A stretch of DNA of 64,000 nt from Amycolatopsis coloradensis. GTDB lineage: Bacteria; Actinomycetota; Actinomycetes; Mycobacteriales; Pseudonocardiaceae. The stretch spans positions 6,573,094 through 6,637,093 of the forward strand of contig NZ_CP150484.1 of NCBI RefSeq assembly GCF_037997115.1, in the 5' to 3' direction. Positions 8,928 to 14,830 of this stretch are shown here, one piece after another (the first letter of the stretch is position 1; every line of letters starts with the position of its first letter). A model generated the notes under the pieces. It saw only the letters and a list, made by a program, of their open reading frames with translations. It ran no database searches and was not told where the DNA came from. The position numbers and the translations under genes were made by a program.

Positions 8928-8979
8928 GGGGTCGTGAGCGATAAGGACGGCTCTAACCCTCCTCATCACTCACGACCCC
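8928..8979. repeat. Long-loop inverted repeat (GGGGTCGTGAG type)
   Basis: GGGGTCGTGAG (8928-8938) and CTCACGACCCC (8969-8979) are perfect 11-bp inverted arms around a 30-base centre. It resembles interspersed intergenic elements I associate with Amycolatopsis. It is a possible miniature mobile or RNA-structured element. Confidence 0.6.
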
Positions 8980-9122
8980 TTCACAAAACGCCCGAATCGG
9001 GCACGGTCACCCCGAAAGCGCCCCCGGTGGACAGTCGAGAAGTGTCAGGCCACCGTGACGGGCCCTCCGCCAACCACTTGGGCAGCGTGAACACGACTTC
9101 GCCGGAACCCTGACCCTCAAGG

Positions 9123-9217
9123 TAGTGAAGGAGGCCTTCATGTACTTCCGGCTGTGGCGGCGACGGGGTGGTGAAGGCCTCCTTCCCTACCCTGAAGGTA
9201 GGCAAGGAGGCCTTCAC
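9123..9217. terminator. Palindrome cluster, probable bidirectional terminator
   Basis: A palindrome TGAAGGAGGCCTTCA sits at 9126-9140. It is followed by a 21-bp inverted repeat with one mismatch: left arm 9171-9191, right arm 9197-9217, loop CTGAA. The right arm ends 12 bp before the stop of the minus-strand YqcI/YcgG gene, and both convergent transcripts would fold it. No T-run follows, so it is a hairpin-only terminator candidate built from a dispersed repeat. Confidence 0.5.
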
Positions 9218-9228
9218 GGACCGGGGAA

Positions 9229-9933
9229 TCAGCCGGTGGGGCGCTGCATGACGTCCGAGGTGTACTTGACCGACGAAGGCTCGTGCCGCGAAGTGAACGG
9301 GCACTTCCAGTCCTCTTCGGTCATCCGTCCGGAGAAGTGCCGGGACGGCATCTGGTACTCGTAGGTGGTGAAGCTCGGGTTGACCGAGCCGTTGTTGGTC
9401 GTCTCGCGTTTGCGGATCGCGTCCTGCATCGAGAAGAACTTGTCGCCCAGCAACATGAACTGCATCAGCGAGTTGAACGCGATCGCAGGCCGGGAGAACC
9501 TCCGGCTCGCCCGTGACGAACCCGGATGCATGCCGACGACGAAGAACGAGTGCCCGGCGACGTGGAACCCGAAGTTCGGTTCGTCGGGGTCCGAGGTGGC
9601 GCCTTCGTCGAGGCCGTAGGTGCGGCTGTCGATGTCGTGGATCAGCTGGAGGTGGCGCCACAGCAGGCGTTCGTACTCCTCCTCGTCGAGGATCCCGCCG
9701 GGTTCTTCGAAGGTGGACACGAACGTGCGAAAACTCTTGTCCGACAACGTGGGCCGGATGTCGCGGGCATAGCCGAGCATGTCGCGGTAGTGGGCCCGCG
9801 CCGACTCCGGATCGCCCAGCGCCGGGTAGTGGCCGTGGACGATCGAGCCCTTCTTCAACGCCGCACGAGCACCGAGACAGCTGAACTCCGTGGTCTGGAT
9901 GAACGCTTCGAGCTCCGCTTTCGGGTCGCTCAT
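9229..9933 (-). CDS. YqcI/YcgG-family protein, possible heme-dependent N-oxygenase
   Basis: A 234-aa protein of the YqcI/YcgG family, recognised by the central GFHVAGHSFFVVGMHPGSSR block followed by ASRRFSRPAIAFN and by the N-terminal FSCLGARAALKKGSI. A studied relative, GntA of guanitoxin biosynthesis, is a heme-dependent N-hydroxylase acting on a guanidino amino acid derivative. That makes an oxygenase role possible here, but no substrate can be read. The ATG at 9933 overlaps the stop of the phosphopantetheinyl transferase gene (ATGA), so it is translated as the last gene of the accessory operon. No signal peptide or membrane segment is seen. It could tailor the polyketide (N- or C-oxidation) or make a nitrogen-containing starter. 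Family membership is fairly sure; function is not. Confidence 0.8.
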   Translation of the reverse strand: MSDPKAELEAFIQTTEFSCLGARAALKKGSIVHGHYPALGDPESARAHYRDMLGYARDIRPTLSDKSFRTFVSTFEEPGGILDEEEYERLLWRHLQLIHDIDSRTYGLDEGATSDPDEPNFGFHVAGHSFFVVGMHPGSSRASRRFSRPAIAFNSLMQFMLLGDKFFSMQDAIRKRETTNNGSVNPSFTTYEYQMPSRHFSGRMTEEDWKCPFTSRHEPSSVKYTSDVMQRPTG

Positions 9934-10688
9934 TTCACTCCGCCTTTCCGATACTCCCCGGCCGTTCGCCGCCTGCCGGGAAGCCAGTCGAAGGCACGCA
10001 CGGTGACCGGGCGCACCGGGACGGCCAGCGCGGCCGCGTTGCCGGCGCCGGCGTCCAGTTCCGTGATCGTCCATTCAGGACGGTCTTCGAAGGCGACGTC
10101 GCCGCCGGTGAGGGTGAAGGAGGGCCCCGGCAGTCCGGCCAGTCCGGTGCCGTCGACCTTGAGGTAGGCCTCCTTGCAGGTCCAGTACCGGAAGAAGGTC
10201 AGCGGCTCGCGGACGGCGGCGGCCTCTTCCGGACGCAGTGTCCGCGCGGCCAGTCCGCCGTGGTCGACCTCCCGGACCTCCTCGACGTCCACGCCGACCC
10301 GGACCCCGGCCGCGACCGCGACCAGCGCCAGCGCGCCGGACCGGGACAGGCTGAATTCGATCCCCGTCGCGCCTGCCAGTGCCGGGCGGTCGCCGTCGCG
10401 GGTGAACCGCAGCTCGGACGGCGGGGTGCCCGTGTACGACGCGAGGATGTCGCGCAGCGCGACATGCGCGGCCAGGAACCGGGCCCGTTCCTCGTCCACC
10501 GCGATCGCGGCGGCCCGGCGCAGCTCGTCTTCGGAGAGCGCGCCGAGCAGACCGTAGGCCTCGGACGAGCCCGGGGCGAGCACCCGCGCGAGGGCGATCC
10601 GCCACACGTGCACGTCCCGGCCGGGGCTGAGCCGTTCGCCCAGCGCGCCCGAGGGCTGTTTCCACGCCGGGAACCACTGCGTGGTCAT
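9930..10688 (-). CDS. Sfp-type 4'-phosphopantetheinyl transferase
   Basis: A 252-aa enzyme that moves the phosphopantetheine arm of coenzyme A onto the conserved serine of carrier domains, using Mg2+. Diagnostic motifs are GVDVEEV (residues 132-138) and the FFRYWTCKEAYLKVDGTGL signature (about 165-183), whose Asp, Glu and Lys residues bind metal and CoA. Length and spacing match the Sfp/Gsp branch rather than the small AcpS type. It is the natural activator for the PKS ACPs, the PCP-like carrier and the stand-alone FkbJ-type ACP. The ATG at 10688 overlaps the thioesterase stop, and its own stop overlaps the next gene, both by ATGA. Confidence 0.93.
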   Translation of the reverse strand: MTTQWFPAWKQPSGALGERLSPGRDVHVWRIALARVLAPGSSEAYGLLGALSEDELRRAAAIAVDEERARFLAAHVALRDILASYTGTPPSELRFTRDGDRPALAGATGIEFSLSRSGALALVAVAAGVRVGVDVEEVREVDHGGLAARTLRPEEAAAVREPLTFFRYWTCKEAYLKVDGTGLAGLPGPSFTLTGGDVAFEDRPEWTITELDAGAGNAAALAVPVRPVTVRAFDWLPGRRRTAGEYRKGGVK

Positions 10689-11431
10689 CGGCCCAGTTTC
10701 CGGTGGATCACGTCCAGCAGCGCCGCCCTGTGCTGCTCGAGATAGAAGTGCCCGCCCGGGTAGGTCACCATCGTCGAGTCGGTGGCGAGTTCGAGCCACG
10801 CCGCCAGTTCGTCCAGATCGGCCCGCGGATCGCGGTCGCCGCCGAACACGGTCAGCGGCACCGGCAACGGTTCCCCCGGGACATGCCGGTAGGTCTCGTT
10901 GACCGCCAGATCGGCCCGCATCAGCGGCAGGAACATCGCCAGCAGTTCGCGCTCGCGGCGCAGGACGTCCGGCAGACCGCCGAGGGCGTGCAGTTCGGCG
11001 GCGAGCCGCTCGTCGGGCAAAGCCCGCAGCTGGAGCCGGGTGTCGGGCAGCTGCGGGGCCGCCCGCCCTGACACGAACAGATGCTTCGGCAGCGTGGCCC
11101 CGCGCTCCGCGAGCCTGCGGGTGAGCAGGTACGCGGTCAGGGCGCCGACACTGTGCCCGAAGAACGCGAAGTCACCGGTGAGCGCGTCCCCGAGCCCCTC
11201 GATCGCCGCCTCGACAAGGCTTTCGACGTCTTCGTGCGGTGTCTCGCGACCGCGTTCGGCACGGCCGGGCAACTGGACCGGCAGGACGACCAGCCTTTCG
11301 CCCGCCGCGAGGACCCATTCCCGGTAGACCGCCGCGCTCGCTCCGGCGTGCGGGAAACAGAACAGCTTGGCCGCCTCGGCAGGCGGGATCCCGCCGGGCA
11401 GCCAGGGACATGCCGTGCTCGGAGCGGTCAT
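10685..11431 (-). CDS. Type II thioesterase
   Basis: A 248-aa alpha/beta hydrolase of the editing thioesterase family that removes stalled or wrong acyl groups from PKS carrier domains. It starts with the family-typical LFCFPHAGASAAVYREW. The nucleophile elbow is FGHSVGA (Ser94), the acid is in FGGDRDP and the histidine in PGGHFYLEQH. There is no carrier or docking segment, so it acts in trans. It is coupled by ATGA overlaps to the fkbH-like gene upstream and the phosphopantetheinyl transferase downstream. The window has no integrated type I thioesterase, so a role in release cannot be excluded, but proofreading is the usual role. Confidence 0.93.
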   Translation of the reverse strand: MTAPSTACPWLPGGIPPAEAAKLFCFPHAGASAAVYREWVLAAGERLVVLPVQLPGRAERGRETPHEDVESLVEAAIEGLGDALTGDFAFFGHSVGALTAYLLTRRLAERGATLPKHLFVSGRAAPQLPDTRLQLRALPDERLAAELHALGGLPDVLRRERELLAMFLPLMRADLAVNETYRHVPGEPLPVPLTVFGGDRDPRADLDELAAWLELATDSTMVTYPGGHFYLEQHRAALLDVIHRKLGR

Positions 11432-12477
11432 CGCAGCTCCATCGTCAGATAGGGCGGCGGCGGCTGGATCGTGCTCAGATCGGACTCCAGGACGAGCCGG
11501 TCGCCGTCCCGCGAGATCTCGGTGAAGCCCGCGAACGCGTAGGTCACGTACATGACCCGGTTGCGGCCGGTCTCGACGAAGTCCGCGCGCAGTTTCGCGC
11601 CGTCTTCCTTCGCCAGTCCCATGATGTGGTTGAGCAGCACCGTGCCGACCCCGCGCGACATCACGCGGCACGACATCAGCATCATCCGCAGATGCCAGGC
11701 CGGCGCGCCGCGTTCGGCCAGCGCCAGGCCGATCTTGCCGTAGCCGCCGTACTTGTCGGAAAGGGAGGCTACGAGCAGGACGTGGTCGGGCGAGGTGCGC
11801 AGCTCGTCCAGCTCGTCGTAGGAGTAGGTCCGGCCGGTGGAGTTGAGCTGGTTGGTGCGGACGGTCAGTTCCTCGGCCCGCTGCAGGTCCTCCCGCTGGG
11901 CACGCGCGATCGTGAACTTCATGTCCAAAGTGGACAAAAACTCCTCGCTGGTGCCCTCGTGGTCCTGTTCGACCTGCTCCCGCACGGCGGCAGCGCGGTA
12001 GAGTTCGCGGCGCACCCGCGACTCGTCGGTGACGAACTTCGGCCGGAACTCCTCCGACGCCAGTGCTTCCCCCAGCTTCGCCACGTCGACGGTCTTGACC
12101 GAAGGCAGCGCGTGCGCGACCTCGGCCAATTCGAACGGCTGGTCGTCGACGAACGCGATCGCGTCGAGACCGATGTTCAGCGACTTCGCGATCCTTTCCA
12201 CGGAACCGGATTTGGGGTTCCAGCTGATCTGCGGGTACAGGAAGTACTCGTCGAGCCCGGCCGCCTTCAGCCGCGTCATCGCCGCTTCGTGGTCGTTGCG
12301 GCTGGCCACCGAATGCAGGATGCCCAGTTCGTCGAGCCGCTTGATCTCCGCCACGACCTCCGGCCGTACGGTGACCTCGCCGTCTTCCAGCAGCGTGCCG
12401 TCCCACAGCGTGTTGTCGAGATCCCACACCACGCATTTGATCCGGCCCCGTTTGGGTTTCTCCAGCACCTCGGTCAT
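11428..12477 (-). CDS. fkbH: FkbH-like glyceryl-ACP-forming HAD protein
   Basis: A 349-aa protein with an N-terminal HAD phosphatase-like domain (VVWDLDNTLWDG; Asp19 and Asp21) and a C-terminal GNAT-like half ending LRADFVETGRNRVMYVTYAF. FkbH-type enzymes take 1,3-bisphosphoglycerate, dephosphorylate it and load glycerate onto a discrete ACP. This is the first step toward methoxymalonyl- or hydroxymalonyl-ACP, and also toward tetronates. The adjacent fkbI-, fkbJ- and fkbK-like genes point to the malonate-type extender route. ATG at 12477 overlaps the fkbI-like stop by ATGA, and its stop overlaps the thioesterase start. Length is normal for the family. Confidence 0.93.
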   Translation of the reverse strand: MTEVLEKPKRGRIKCVVWDLDNTLWDGTLLEDGEVTVRPEVVAEIKRLDELGILHSVASRNDHEAAMTRLKAAGLDEYFLYPQISWNPKSGSVERIAKSLNIGLDAIAFVDDQPFELAEVAHALPSVKTVDVAKLGEALASEEFRPKFVTDESRVRRELYRAAAVREQVEQDHEGTSEEFLSTLDMKFTIARAQREDLQRAEELTVRTNQLNSTGRTYSYDELDELRTSPDHVLLVASLSDKYGGYGKIGLALAERGAPAWHLRMMLMSCRVMSRGVGTVLLNHIMGLAKEDGAKLRADFVETGRNRVMYVTYAFAGFTEISRDGDRLVLESDLSTIQPPPPYLTMELR

Positions 12478-13613
12478 CCCGGCACCTCCCGATACGCCTC
12501 GTCCGCGATGGTCAGCTCCTGGATCTGGGTGCTGCCCTCGATGATTTCCATGACCTTCGCGTCGCGGTACAAGCGCGCCACCGGGTAGTCGGGGCCGCAG
12601 CCGTTCGCGCCGTGGATCTGGACCGCGTCCGAAGCCGCCTTGGCCGCGGCCGTGGACGCGAAGTACTTGGCCACCCAGGTCGCCATGATGGTCGCCGGAT
12701 CGCCCGCGTCCTTGAGCCGCCCGGCCTTCTCGCACAGCAGGCGCGCGGCGTCGCGCGCGGTGACCATCTCGCTGATCTTGGCGCGGATCTGCGGCAGATC
12801 CCGCAGCAGCCCGCCGCCCGCGGACCGCACCGACGTGTAGGCGGCCGACGCGGCGAGCGCCGCCCGCACGATCCCGACCGAACCGCACGCCACGCTGTAG
12901 CGCCCGAGGTCGAGCGCGCCGGTCATCACCGTGCCCGCGGCCCAGCCCGGCGGACCGACCAGCGCGGACGGGTCGAGCCGGACGTCGTCGAACTCGATGG
13001 TCGCCAGCATGCTCGCCGTGGTGCCGAGCATGTGCCGGACCGGGGTCACCCGGACCCCCGGATGATCCGAGGGCACCAGGAACGCGCTCATCCCGGTGGC
13101 CGTGCCGGCGAACACCAGCAGCAGCCCGGCGACCTGGCCGCCGGTGATCCAGGTCTTGCGCCCCCGCAAAGTCCAGACGCCGTTCTCGGCGACGGCCACG
13201 GTGCCCGCGGCCGTCGAGTCGCTACCGCTGAAATCCGGCTCGGTCAGGCAGAACGCGCCCAGCGTCGCGCCGTCGGACAGGACGGGCAGCCAGCGCTCGC
13301 GCTGCTCATCGTCGCCCCAGCGTTGTACCGTCGCGGTCACCATCGTGTGCACGGTGAGCAGGCTCCGCAGCGAAGAACAGCCGCGGCCCGCCTCCTCGTG
13401 CAGCCGCCCGAGGGTGACCATGTCCAGCCCGGCGCCGCCGGCTTCGACGGGGAGGAACGGGGCCCACAGTCCCAGCGCCCCCACCCGCCTCAGCACCTCC
13501 GGGGGGATGTGCTCGGCCCGGTCCCACGCGTCCGCGTGCGGGCCGACCTCCTCGTCGACGAAACGCCCGATCACCTCGACCGCGGGCGTTTCGGGCCGTG
13601 TCCTCGCCCTCAC
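12474..13613 (-). CDS. fkbI: FkbI-like acyl-CoA/ACP dehydrogenase
   Basis: A 379-aa FAD acyl-CoA dehydrogenase of the type that oxidises ACP-bound 2-hydroxy-3-oxo intermediates toward (hydroxy/methoxy)malonyl-ACP. Visible features are the flavin region GAFCLTEPDFSGSDSTAAGT, the mid-domain RGRKTWITGG, and the C-terminal VQIHGANGCGPDYPVARLYR then DAKVMEIIEGSTQIQELTIA. The start is a GTG at 13613 with GGGAG upstream. It lies 13 bp after the carrier-protein gene and overlaps fkbH by ATGA. It differs clearly from the catabolic dehydrogenase pair at the left edge, and its context fixes the role better than its sequence does. Confidence 0.9.
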   Translation of the reverse strand: MRARTRPETPAVEVIGRFVDEEVGPHADAWDRAEHIPPEVLRRVGALGLWAPFLPVEAGGAGLDMVTLGRLHEEAGRGCSSLRSLLTVHTMVTATVQRWGDDEQRERWLPVLSDGATLGAFCLTEPDFSGSDSTAAGTVAVAENGVWTLRGRKTWITGGQVAGLLLVFAGTATGMSAFLVPSDHPGVRVTPVRHMLGTTASMLATIEFDDVRLDPSALVGPPGWAAGTVMTGALDLGRYSVACGSVGIVRAALAASAAYTSVRSAGGGLLRDLPQIRAKISEMVTARDAARLLCEKAGRLKDAGDPATIMATWVAKYFASTAAAKAASDAVQIHGANGCGPDYPVARLYRDAKVMEIIEGSTQIQELTIADEAYREVPG

Positions 13614-13626
13614 GTCGTTCTCCCGT

Positions 13627-13878
13627 TCAGTGCGCGGCCGCGGCGGTGCGCCGCTCGACCAGTTCGGTCATCCGCGTGACGGTGCGGAAGTTGTCCAGCT
13701 TCAGTTCCTCGTTGGGGATCCGGGTGGCGAACGCCTTCTCGATGAACATGACCAGCTCCATCGCGAACAGGGAGTTCACGAAACCCAGCGCGAAGATGTC
13801 CTGTTCGTCGGTGAACGACAGGCTGGGGAACTTCGCGCCGATGAAGCCGCGGATCTCGCCGCGGACGTCCTGCGACAT
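13627..13878 (-). CDS. fkbJ: FkbJ-like stand-alone acyl carrier protein
   Basis: An 83-aa discrete carrier protein. The phosphopantetheine serine is Ser36 in FALGFVNSLFAMELV, the GFVNSL variant typical of FkbJ-type carriers rather than the GxDSL of PKS ACPs. It holds the glyceryl, then hydroxymalonyl-type, unit while FkbH, FkbI and FkbK act on it, and presents the finished extender to an AT domain. The ATG at 13878 has GAGAGG upstream. It is separated from the fkbK-like gene by a 106-bp spacer filled with a 30-bp-period repeat. Confidence 0.93.
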   Translation of the reverse strand: MSQDVRGEIRGFIGAKFPSLSFTDEQDIFALGFVNSLFAMELVMFIEKAFATRIPNEELKLDNFRTVTRMTELVERRTAAAAH

Positions 13879-13912
13879 GGTGGATGCCTCTCTCGTGAAG
13901 GAAGATGGGGGC

Positions 13913-13987
13913 TGAAGGGGCCCTTCACCGCATGCGATGCGACGAAAGCGCCCTTCACCGCGTGAGACGAGGGGAAAGTCCCCTTCA
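13913..13987. repeat. Three-unit 30-bp-period palindromic repeat array
   Basis: Three imperfect copies of a GAA(A/G)G-N2-4-CCCTTCA element begin at 13914, 13944 and 13974, exactly 30 bp apart. They share the tail CCCTTCACCGC in the first two copies. The first copy is a near palindrome (TGAAGGG-G-CCCTTCA, 13913-13927). The third copy runs into the fkbK-like stop codon. It is related to the GAAGGAGGCCTTC elements elsewhere in the window. In the fkbK-fkbJ transcript it would form hairpins that could tune relative expression of the carrier protein. Confidence 0.6.
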
Positions 13988-14830
13988 GCCGCCGTAGTTG
14001 TAGAAACCCTTGCCGCTCTTGCGCCCGTGCAGCCCGGCCGCGGTCATCTGCTTGAGCAGCGGGCAGGGGCGGTACTTGCTGTCGTTGAACTCGTCGTAGA
14101 GGACCTCGACGCTGTAGAGGATCGTGTCGACGCCGATCAGGTCGGCGGTCTCCAGCGGGCCCATCGGGTGCCCGAAGCAGCCGCGGAACACTTCGTCGAC
14201 CGTCTCCGCGTCCGCGACCCCTTCGTGCACGAGGAAAGCGGCCTCGTTGACGGTGAGCATCAGCACGCGGTTCGAGACGAACCCGGAGGCGTCGTTGACC
14301 GGGATCGGCTTCTTTCCCATCGACAGCAGCAGCTCGCGCACGATGTCCTTTGTGGACTCACTGGTGTGGTAGCCGGGGATGAACTCGCACGAAGGCTTCA
14401 TCGGCACCGGGTTCATGAAGTGCACCCCCATCACCTTGTCCTGGCGCCGGGTGAGCGCCGCGACCTTGGTGATCGGGATGGCGGAGGTGTTGACGACGAA
14501 CACGGTGTCGGCCTTGCAGGCCTCGTCGAGTTTCGGGTACAGGCGGGACTTGAGGTCCCAGTTCTCGGTGATGTTCTCGATCACCACTTCGGCCTCGGCG
14601 AGCAGGGCGAGCTCGGTGCCGAAGGTGATCCGGCCGAGTACGGCGGCCGCGTCGATCTCGGGGCCGCCGAGCATGCGGCTCATCCGGCATTCGAGTTCGA
14701 TCCGGTCGCGGGCGTCGGCCAGTTTTCCCGGGTCGACGTCGATGAGCACGGCCTCGTGCTCGCTGGTGGCGAGGTTCTGCGCGACCCCGGTGCCCATCAC
14801 ACCGGCGCCGACGACTCCGACGAGGGTCAT
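13985..14830 (-). CDS. fkbK: FkbK-like 3-hydroxyacyl-CoA/ACP dehydrogenase
   Basis: A 281-aa NAD-dependent dehydrogenase of the 3-hydroxyacyl-CoA dehydrogenase family. The N-terminal Rossmann motif is GVVGAGVMGTGVAQ (residues about 5-18). The family block KVMGVHFMNPVPMKPSCEFI and the C-terminal domain SGFVSNRVLMLTVNEAAFLV and GHPMGPLETADLIGVD are intact. In methoxymalonyl pathways FkbK oxidises glyceryl-ACP at C3 to tartronate semialdehyde-ACP. It has a strong AAGGAGG ribosome binding site inside the end of the preceding PKS gene and overlaps it by ATGA. It is therefore co-translated with the KS-AT protein, which hints that extender supply and that AT belong together. Confidence 0.92.
   Translation of the reverse strand: MTLVGVVGAGVMGTGVAQNLATSEHEAVLIDVDPGKLADARDRIELECRMSRMLGGPEIDAAAVLGRITFGTELALLAEAEVVIENITENWDLKSRLYPKLDEACKADTVFVVNTSAIPITKVAALTRRQDKVMGVHFMNPVPMKPSCEFIPGYHTSESTKDIVRELLLSMGKKPIPVNDASGFVSNRVLMLTVNEAAFLVHEGVADAETVDEVFRGCFGHPMGPLETADLIGVDTILYSVEVLYDEFNDSKYRPCPLLKQMTAAGLHGRKSGKGFYNYGG

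Larger units (their letters stand above)
8721..9228. other. Gene-free stretch between convergent genes, rich in palindromic repeats
   Basis: Between the SARP stop and the stop of the convergent YqcI/YcgG gene. It holds three repeat elements. GTACATGAACG followed by CCCCCTTCAC lies at 8728-8748. A long-loop inverted repeat lies at 8928-8979. A cluster of GAAGGAGGCCTTC palindromes lies at 9123-9217. I see no convincing gene: a 98-codon open frame at 8817-9113 has no family resemblance and crosses the inverted repeat. The hairpins next to both stops may act as bidirectional terminators. Confidence 0.7.

Noticed and set aside
8817..9113. 98-codon plus-strand ORF in the gene-free stretch
   Set aside because: No recognisable domain, no good ribosome binding site, and it runs through the GGGGTCGTGAG inverted repeat.
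11428..13878. Glyceryl-ACP route to a tetronate ring
   Set aside because: fkbH and an ACP alone would fit, but fkbI- and fkbK-type dehydrogenases are both present and no tetronate-forming KSIII-like gene is seen. Malonate-type extender formation fits better.
13913..13987. CRISPR-like array from the 30-bp period
   Set aside because: The units are degenerate, the between-unit sequence is too short to be spacers, there are only three copies and no cas genes.
14827..14830. Frameshift artefact joining the KS-AT protein to a lost KR-ACP
   Set aside because: The downstream sequence in all frames is fully accounted for by fkbK with a strong ribosome binding site and an ATGA junction. No KR core or ACP motif remains.
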